From the NCBI GenBank assembly GCA_951812925.1, contig OX638370.1, positions 98,780,897 through 98,844,896 of the forward strand: a DNA stretch of 64,000 nucleotides. Direction: 5' to 3'. Of the stretch, positions 57,388 to 64,000 are shown piece after piece. Numbering within the stretch: the stretch's first letter is position 1; every line of letters begins with the position of its first letter. The notes under the pieces are model-generated. The model was not told the DNA's origin, ran no database searches, and worked only from the letters and a program-made list of their open reading frames with translations. This stretch comes from Calliopum simillimum. Taxonomy: Eukaryota > Arthropoda > Insecta > Diptera > Lauxaniidae. The position numbers were made by a program, and so were the translations under genes.

Positions 57388-59365
57388 GGGGCTGTCCATA
57401 AACTCCGTGACGCCAAAATTCGCTAAAATGAACCTCCCCCCCCCTATGCGACAAAAAGTGACGCTGGACCAGACCCCCCCTAGCGTCATGTGACGGTAAC
57501 CAAACCCCCCCCCTATCCATATTTTTTTTTTATGCGTATACCAGTGCAAAAGTTGTTTAAGTTGACTTTTGAGCACACTGATATGCACGTATTTTCACGT
57601 ACAATGCAGAAATAATAAATTCTCATTATAAGTTTCTATTTATACTTATTCAAATTAATGTATCGAGCCCTAACCCCCAAAAAAGCTTAACCGACACGAT
57701 TTTAGATTTCCATTTTTTGAAAAAAATCAATAACTCGCGTCCATAGCATCTTTCCTTCAAATTTCATGACTGTAAAAAGTACCATTACGAAGTTATAGCG
57801 AAAGCAATTTTGACTCTGGCACTACAAAGTATGCAAAGAAAATTAAAAAAAAAGTTCTACTGTAAAATTTGTTTTTTGTCGGTTGTCTTTTTTGCGGTTA
57901 AGGCTCGATATAGTTGCACTAGTTTTGCCATTTTTTGTAGACGGGTTTTGAATTTTGAACTTTGAATTGTTATGATAATGACCGCTTTTCTGGTAAAATT
58001 TCCTTCATAAACTACAATCATTAAACTGACGGTTTTTCAGTATATCGCTGACGTTAAACGATTCTAAAGAATAACAATTTATGTTTTCAAAATACTCCTC
58101 AGTTCACACTGAAAGTGTTTTATAAATTGTTAATCATTATTTTTGTATCAAAAATTACAAAACTAATATTTTTAATGTTGTAATTTAAAGTCAGTGGGTA
58201 TTCAATCATTAAAGTTAGTTTTTATTTCCGTACTTTAATTCAACCTAATCGATGAAGCCTCTTTTCCGACTAAATTGATGGGACTGCATCAAATTGAACT
58301 ATACTGTGAAAGGTTACGCGGAATGTAGACGAAGCAGTTAAAAATCGAATCTAGAAAAGACTTTTCAGTGGTAGCGTAATTTAAGAAAACAGCCGAAGTT
58401 TAAGAAAAAATCCTTGGAGCCCTTATTTCGACCAAATTAATAGAGTTGCATCAAATTGAACTTTACTGTAGAAGAGTACACGGAATGTAGATGTAGCAGT
58501 TAAAAATCATATTTGAAAAAGTCCTTTCAGTTGCACAGAAATTTAAGAAAACGTCACGCGGAACTCGTGTAGCGTTCTTATTTTTAGGCCTAGTTTTCAG
58601 TTATATTAAATGAAGTTCCATGAAGTTAAACTTAACTATGGAAAGCTCACAAAATGACGTTAAGAGCACTGTTAAAAAATATATCATTCGTTCACTTTCT
58701 GACAACTAACGTAACTTAAAAAGGAAAGCATTCAATTTTTTTTAAAAAATTTTCAATAAAAAAATTTAAATGTTCGGGCAATGTATAAAGGTAAAACCTG
58801 AACCAATGAAGCTAAATATTGCCAAACTTACAAATTAATTCTCAATGACCCCTTTAACCAATTTCTTTAACAAAATTTAAAGTTTACTTTTTTTAAATTT
58901 CTCAAAACTGTGACAAACTCAGTGCTTTCATAAAAATTTAGAGAATTGAAATGATTGAGTTACATTAAACACAAGTTCAAATTTCTCTTTATATACACTA
59001 ATATTCTTATTTCTACATTTTGCAAATTTATTTTTATAATCAGGCCTAACACTGAACTCACTGTAGATTCGATAAACGTAAGAACTACGGAAGTACTATC
59101 ATTGAATTTAAAAAATTGCGATTGTTAATTCGAATTCAAATCAAATTAATATACTTCTGTGACAACCAAATCGTAAAAAATTAAGAAAATTAGATGTTCT
59201 TATACCTTTGAATAACAAGTTTAATTTTTAATTTTTTTCTTTTGAAAAATAGGTTATTTTAAACGCCGTCCCGTGACGCTTGCTGGGACCCCCCTGTGAC
59301 AAAAAGTGACGCTTGCTCGAACCCCCTCCCCCCCTAGAAGCGTCACGCAGTTTGTGGACAACCCC
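57388..59365. mobile_element. GGGGCTGTCC TIR element, copy 2 (1978 bp)
   Basis: The left end GGGGCTGTCCATAAACTCCG, then TGACGCC, is the imperfect inverse of the right end GCGTCACGCAGTTTGTGGAC, then AACCCC. Subterminal C-runs (CCTCCCCCCCC; ACCCCCCCC; CCCCCTCCCCCCC) occur on both sides. AAA is found on both flanks. The inside is AT-rich with decayed direct repeats (58250-58420 and 58420-58560: TTTCCGACTAAATTGATGGG with CATCAAATTGAACT, versus TTTCGACCAAATTAATAGAG with CATCAAATTGAACT). No transposase frame was recognised. Larger relative of 21415-21766. Confidence 0.75.
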
Positions 59366-59399
59366 AAAGTAGATCTGTTAATGTTGACGTTTTACACTG

Positions 59400-59770
59400 A
59401 ATATTATCGGATTTTAACATAGTAGGTGTTTTTATTTTTTTGTTCAGAGTAGAACCCTGAACAGAGCGTGAGCACGTCGAGTATAACCTGAACAGAGCAA
59501 GCTCAGAGCGCCCTAATTTATTTATAAAACACACTTGAACATTTTTCCATTGAAAGCCGGTCAAACTGCCAAAAAATTCAAATAAATTATTAAATTTATT
59601 TTATTTTACTTCAAAATAACCAGCACAATCTAAAATCAATTTTGTTTTTATTTTATTTTGTTTATTTTTCTACTTTCAAATGTCTATTTTGATGTGCTCC
59701 GTCTTTTAGTCTGAACGCTCCGTCGTTTCATTCTGAGCTCATAGAGCGCGCTCTGATTTCACTCTGAACA
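59400..59770. repeat. GAACAGAGCG..CTCTGA repeat patch
   Basis: Repeated phrases CCTGAACAGAGCGTGAGC, CCTGAACAGAGCAAGCTCAG and AGCGCGCTCTGATTTCACTC occur within 350 bases. TTTGTTCAGAGTAGAACCCT at about 59440 is partly inverse to TTCACTCTGAACAAAAAA at about 59757-59775, so a decayed TIR element of about 340 bp is likely. Confidence 0.45.
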
Positions 59771-59970
59771 AAAAAAGAAACACAAATTATTTTTTGACAA
59801 CTCAGACCCTACTCCGAACGAAAAAAGAAAAACGCCTAGTGGCCACATTGACATATGGAGTTTTGGTCAAGTGGTGTGGAAACGAAAAGCAAAACAAAAG
59901 AAGGAGCAAGACAAAACAACAACAAGAAGAAGAAGATAACACACAAAATCGTTTAAGAAGAACTTTAATA

Positions 59971-60602
59971 CCCTTTTCACACTGGCATCGAAAACGGCTC
60001 GTTTTCGCGTCATTGGTTTTGAAAATGAGATAATTAAAAATTGCATTCACACTTGTACTTCTCGTTTTTGATGACAGCTGAACAGCTGATGTCAGCTTTA
60101 CATGGCAAAAACAATCTGAAAATTGTGAAAATAGCTAGTAAAAAAATCACAAAAAATGGATATTTTAGCTAAAGTTTAAGTTGCTTTATTTATTATATTA
60201 TGGGGGTTATCGTGAATCAAGATTCTTGGGGAATTTTCTTAAACAGCAATAGAGAATGCATGGCAGTCTGAGAAAATTCCCCGGGAATATTTATTCACGA
60301 TAACCCCCTATTATTTATTTATTTCAATTTCGCTTTAAGTTTTTTTTTTAATTGAAATAAATAATGTCAAATGTGACATGTGAAAATTCACAGTTTACTA
60401 CATTCATTCACAATTTACTACATTTATTCACAATTGCACCTGTTTTCAATGACAGTTTGGCTCGTTTTTGTAGAAAACAGCTTCTGAGATGTTTTCGTTT
60501 GACATTTAATTTGTATGGAAAACCAGCCGTTTTTGGCTGGTTTTTGCCTCAAAAACGAATGATATGGAAAACGAGCCGTTTTCGATGCCAGTGTGAAAAG
60601 GG
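59971..60602. mobile_element. CCCTTTTCACACTGG TIR element (632 bp), TA duplication
   Basis: Left CCCTTTTCACACTGGCATCG, then AAAACGGCTCGTTTTC; right inverse GAAAACGAGCCGTTTTCGAT, then GCCAGTGTGAAAAGGG. TA lies at 59969-59970 and 60603-60604. Further inward the arms pair loosely (CTCGTTTTTGATGACAGCTG versus TTCAATGACAGTTTGGCTCG, TTTTTG). A second element is inserted at 60202-60308. Confidence 0.8.
60202..60308. mobile_element. GGGGGTTATCGTGAAT MITE (107 bp), TAT duplication
   Basis: GGGGGTTATCGTGAATCAAG, then TTCTTGGGGAATTTTCT on the left; the right arm is inverse (GAGAAAATTCCCCGGGAATA, then TTATTCACGATAACCCCC). TAT on both flanks. It is nested in 59971-60602. Confidence 0.8.
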
Positions 60603-61419
60603 TATAACTTCGTGTTAATACGCTGCCGTCTAAAATATAGCTAATATTATGAATTTTGTTATGTTGTTTTAAGTTATGGCTTTTTTTTTGTCTGCATTTT
60701 GCTCAGTTGCATAAGCTGTCGTTACCTCGGTAATTGTATCCGCTCAAATCAGTCAGCTGTTTAACATAAAAGAAACGTCACCAAATTGCAAATTGTGATT
60801 GCGTGAGTTTGGAAATATTTTAGGATTAAAACTGCATCTTATGGAAGTATTAAAATAATGAACTATATTAAACTATGTAATTAAAGAAAACACGAAAACG
60901 AATACATCGACGAGTAGTGTCAGATAAAAATCAAAAAGTCTGATTGAAGGCAATAGATAATACAAAATTCTGGTGATTATACAAAAAAAAAAAAAGTTCG
61001 GTATAACCATGCATAAAAATTGAAAAATTTATAGCTGCAACAGTGTTGGAAAGTTTAACGAAGGAATATGCAAAAAGAATAATATTTTTTAACAAAGAGT
61101 TGAACTTGAAATTAAAGTGCGCAATAATATAAATAATATACACAGCGAGCGTCTCAAAACGTGACACAGTGCTATTATCTGAAATTCCCTTTGTATTTCA
61201 TTTCACATCCTCTGCTCTACCCCAGCTTGAGTAACTTTCTGTCTGAGACGAATTGATTGACTCACCCCCACCAACCGCACATTGTGCATTGATTAAATAC
61301 ACAAGCGACATCGTTCTACTTCACCAAACACCGCTATCGCTAACGACACTGCACCTTAGCAGAGAACATATTGTTTAGCCTAAAATTGCGCCATACATAC
61401 AAAAACTAAGTATATCGCA

Positions 61420-61876
61420 ATGTCACAAATTAATCTAGATTGCGTGCAGTCAATAGAACCGCCGGCCGCATCTACTATCGCAAGAAACACTGCTGCTTCT
61501 CAGCCCCCATCCCCATCATCTCATTCCTCTACACAACAACACCAGTCATTAAAAAATTCCAAAGATGCATATTTAGAAGCTGTGCGCGTTTTGCTTGTAC
61601 TGCTGGAGAATGTATTGCGCGAACCTAAGAACGCCAAGTATCGCACAATACGTCTCGAAAACAAAACCATTAAAGAGAAGTTGCTTTCGTTGGCGGGCAT
61701 TTCAGAATTATTGTCAGCCATTGGATTTGTTCGTACCGCCACTGAGTATACGTTGCCACTAAGCGTGCCCCTGCAACAGATACAACAATATCATAAAGTT
61801 ATAGAGCAAAGACGAGAAACTTGGCTAAGAACTGAGCAACAACAGGATAAAGCTGAAATTCAAAGTAGTCCTAATG
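61420..61876 (+). CDS. Pngl: PUB-domain protein, first coding exon; likely peptide:N-glycanase
   Basis: Peptide:N-glycanase removes N-glycans from misfolded glycoproteins in the cytosol during ER-associated degradation; its PUB domain docks on the p97/TER94 tail. ATG 61420 has a CGCAATG context. Residues 1-45 are Ser/Pro-rich and disordered. Residues about 48-135 form a PUB domain: AYLEAVRVLLVLLENVLREP, then KNAKYRTIRLENKTIKEKLL, then GISELLSAIGFV and a closing helix. This matches the NILRNP..EKYRSIRIGN..F..RLL pattern of NGLY1. The exon ends at a donor ATG|GTAAGT (61877) with one base over; the transglutaminase-like core must lie beyond the window. Another PUB protein (UBXN6-like) is possible, but in those PUB is not N-terminal with this spacing. 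Confidence 0.75.
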
Positions 61877-62671
61877 GTAAGTTGCAATTCTTTACATGAT
61901 TCCATTAGATGAGGATATATTTTTAAGTACCTTAGTGAAGGAATATTGTATTAAGTATATAGTACCTGGAGACCGATCCCTGCTCGGTCAACAATCTGAT
62001 TTTATTATTTTAGTCGATGTTTTTATTCATAGCTATTTTTTGTTATGAAACTTATACCTTTGCACCTCTAATGATCATGCTTTCAAAATGATAAATAAAC
62101 CGATGAGAATAATAATAAGAAAAAACTCGGAAAATATCGAATGGTATAGAAAAATTTCAAAAACTCAAATTTTTTTTTGGTGAAATAGAATACCCTAAAA
62201 TAAATAAATGGGATATGCCGCGCACCCAACATATTTCGTCATTTGTATGGCGGCTGAAATATCTTATCTTCAAAGGATCATAACTCGAAAAATAAGCATC
62301 CTATTGGAAAAATCCGAAACGATATTTTGATAAGAAAGATTGTGACATTCGATGCTATTAATAAAAAAGAATTTTACCTTTCCTTGTATCTATGCTGTAC
62401 TGACGTTTTCTTCAAATTCAAGCAAGGATATTTCAAAATCCTGCAGGTGTAATGAAAGTTCTGCAATGGAGACGGATTCAGCGTCAAAAAGTACATAAGG
62501 CTGCAAATAAGAATTAAAAAGTTCATTCCATTGTTTTTTTTTACCTGAGTTATTAACCAAAATTTTTACTTTGATAAAAAGTGGGCGTGGCAATTATTGA
62601 ACAAAGCCTTCTTTTCGTTATGCTTTAGATACTCATGATACAGATCCGCATACCGAATTTCATCAAAATAT
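61877..62671 (+). other. Intron 1 of the PUB-domain gene, left part
   Basis: AT-rich intronic DNA with faint family A text (GTTATGAAACTTATACCTTT, GCACC at about 62040-62070). No coding frame recognised. Confidence 0.5.
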
Positions 62672-63266
62672 GAGGAGTGATTTTTCAAAAGGGCGTAAAA
62701 CCACTTCCAACCTCGAACAAACCTAAGGATGCCATCGCCATTACCATGCTAAAATGCATCCTCTAGTCTAAAATTCATCACAAAAAATGCATTTTTCAAA
62801 GATAAAATCGTGATCAAAAGTCGCATTTCAGAACAAAAGGGCTTATTTCCATATAATTTCAAAGAAATTTTTAGAGTTTGATACAAAAAGACGTATTTTG
62901 AATAGTGGCCAAAAAAACTTTTAATATTTTTTATATACCCCAGGCTATATAGGTGCTTACATACCATGTCTATAGACATCAAAATAAACTTCCAAATGGT
63001 GAAATAAGAGTGATTTTGAAACAAAAGGGCTTATTTTCAAACGTTTCAGAACAAAAGGGCTTATTTCCAAATGTTTTTTACTTTTTGCAATTACTGCACA
63101 TAGGTTACAACAAAAATGTTAAGTGGATTAGAATCTTCGGTCAACTCACTATAATACAGGAGACATTAAAAAAAAATATGTTATTGTAAACAGCCCATAA
63201 AAGTTTTTTCTCATTACTGAAAATTTGTTTAACATGGTTTTACGCTCTTTTGAAAAATAACTCCTC
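62672..63266. mobile_element. GAGGAGTNATTTTTCAAAAG TIR element, copy 2 (595 bp)
   Basis: Inverted relative to copy 1 at 44674-45269 and well over 90 percent identical by eye along its whole length, including the repeated AATAAGCCCTTTTGTTCTGA phrases. It has its own four-base duplication ATAT (62668-62671, 63267-63270), different from that of copy 1, so each is an independent insertion. Confidence 0.9.
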
Positions 63267-63289
63267 ATATATTGTATCATTTGTGAAAA

Positions 63290-64000
63290 ATAGCATGTGT
63301 TTTACTTGTATGGGAGGTTCCACGCACACCGGCGATATTTTGCCCAATTTCAGGTCATAGGTGCCTAATAGCAAGTAGACTCCCTACAGTTAATTTCAGA
63401 ATGTTTGCTTTATTAGTTTTCTTTTTTTAGCGAATTATATTTTTTGTGGGCGGTGCCACGCCCTCAACGTATTTTCCCAATATAACGTTATATCACATAT
63501 TTATCCTTGTTTGCAGTGGTAACATCTCCTAAAATGGAGTCGTTTTCGAGTAATACTGAATTAAAATTTTCAATGGTTAAAAAGAGGGCGTGGCACTTCT
63601 TCGATACCGCTCACTTTTCGGTTATTAAAATGAATTGATAAGCAGTACCTACATACCAAATTTCATTAAAATATCTAGTAACATTTGCGAGATATAGCAT
63701 TTTACGTATTTTACTTGTATGGGAGGTTCCACGCGCAACGGCGATATTTTGCCCACTTTCAGATCAGAGATGTTTTATAGCAATTAGGCTCCACACAGTT
63801 AATTTCAGAATGTTTGCTTTATTAGTTTTCTTTTTATACCGTTTTATATTTTTGTGGGTGGTGCAACGCCCTTCAACGAGTTTTCCCAATATAACGGTGT
63901 ATTACATAATAACCCTTGTTTGTAGAGGTAACGCCTCCTAAATTTTCATTAAAATTGTTGGAGTCGTTTTCGATTAATATTGAATTAAAATTTTCAAGGG
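63290..64000 (+). repeat. Tandem repeat, period about 411 bp, running off the window
   Basis: TTTTACTTGTATGGGAGGTT, then CCACGC, at about 63300 returns at about 63711; GTTTGCTTTATTAGTTTTCT at about 63402 returns at about 63813; and the GGGCGGTGCCACGCCC phrase and TCGTTTTCGA..AATA block follow in both. Units are perhaps 80-85 percent alike. The GCCACGCC phrases tie it to family B. Confidence 0.75.

Larger units (their letters stand above)
56386..60663. mobile_element. 4.3-kb segment bounded by a perfect 41-bp inverted repeat
   Basis: CATAACAAAATTCATAATAT plus 21 more bases (to 56426) is repeated exactly in inverse at 60623-60663; a weaker match continues a few bases inward. The interior holds a THAP ORF near the left end and three nested elements (57388-59365, 59971-60602, 60202-60308). 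CATAA...TTATG ends, a THAP gene and terminal repeats of this length recall P-type transposons, but no target duplication is visible and no catalytic transposase region was found. Alternatives are two solo copies of one repeat in opposite orientation. Confidence 0.55.

Noticed and set aside
59794..60050. Plus and minus ORFs of about 80 codons near 59.8-60.0 kb
   Set aside because: They run through purine-rich simple sequence and into the CCCTTTTCACACTGG terminal repeat.
61521..61742. Minus-strand ORF opposite the PUB exon
   Set aside because: Shadow of the real plus-strand coding exon.

Overview
The window looks like nuclear DNA of a fly (Diptera, Brachycera; probably a non-Drosophila schizophoran with a fairly large genome). 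It is very AT-rich, genes are split by GT-AG introns, promoters and long non-coding stretches dominate, and small inverted-repeat transposons are packed between and inside genes. Five host genes can be supported by protein-level recognition plus splice sites that join in phase. No RNA gene, CRISPR array or prokaryotic feature was seen.

Layout. 1-7.2 kb is non-coding and full of short inverted-repeat elements, including an 865-bp near-perfect palindrome. 7.27-7.42 kb (minus) is the first coding exon of a REEP5/6-type (ReepB-like) ER-shaping protein whose other exons lie left of the window. 9.48-15.0 kb (minus) is a ten-exon, about 660-residue NRF-domain/acyltransferase-3 membrane protein (nrf-6-like) lacking only its N-terminus. 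16.4-31.3 kb is mostly transposon relics, with a candidate 5' leader region at 19.1-20.2 kb, a GC-rich minisatellite element at 20.4 kb, a tiny signal-peptide ORF at 21.0 kb and a broken DD37E Tc1/mariner copy at 26.0-27.3 kb.

31.4-37.7 kb (plus) is a complete five-exon vigilin (Dp1), a 1305-residue multi-KH RNA-binding protein, followed by an AT-rich 3' UTR. 43.06-54.66 kb (plus) is a tumour-protein-D52 family gene with a long first exon and a phase-compatible short alternative first exon; its introns carry TIR elements and a 260-bp AATTT array. 56.6-57.0 kb (minus) is a THAP zinc-finger ORF inside a 41-bp perfect inverted repeat that encloses 4.3 kb of nested elements. 61.42-61.88 kb (plus) is the first coding exon of a PUB-domain gene, most likely peptide:N-glycanase (Pngl); the rest lies right of the window. 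The window ends in a tandem repeat of about 410 bp.

The host genes are housekeeping genes with no evident joint pathway. I found no convincing undescribed biological system. The more unusual signals are transposon families with defined ends and target-site duplications, the THAP/inverted-repeat structure, the CG-rich minisatellite element and the alternative promoter of the D52 gene.
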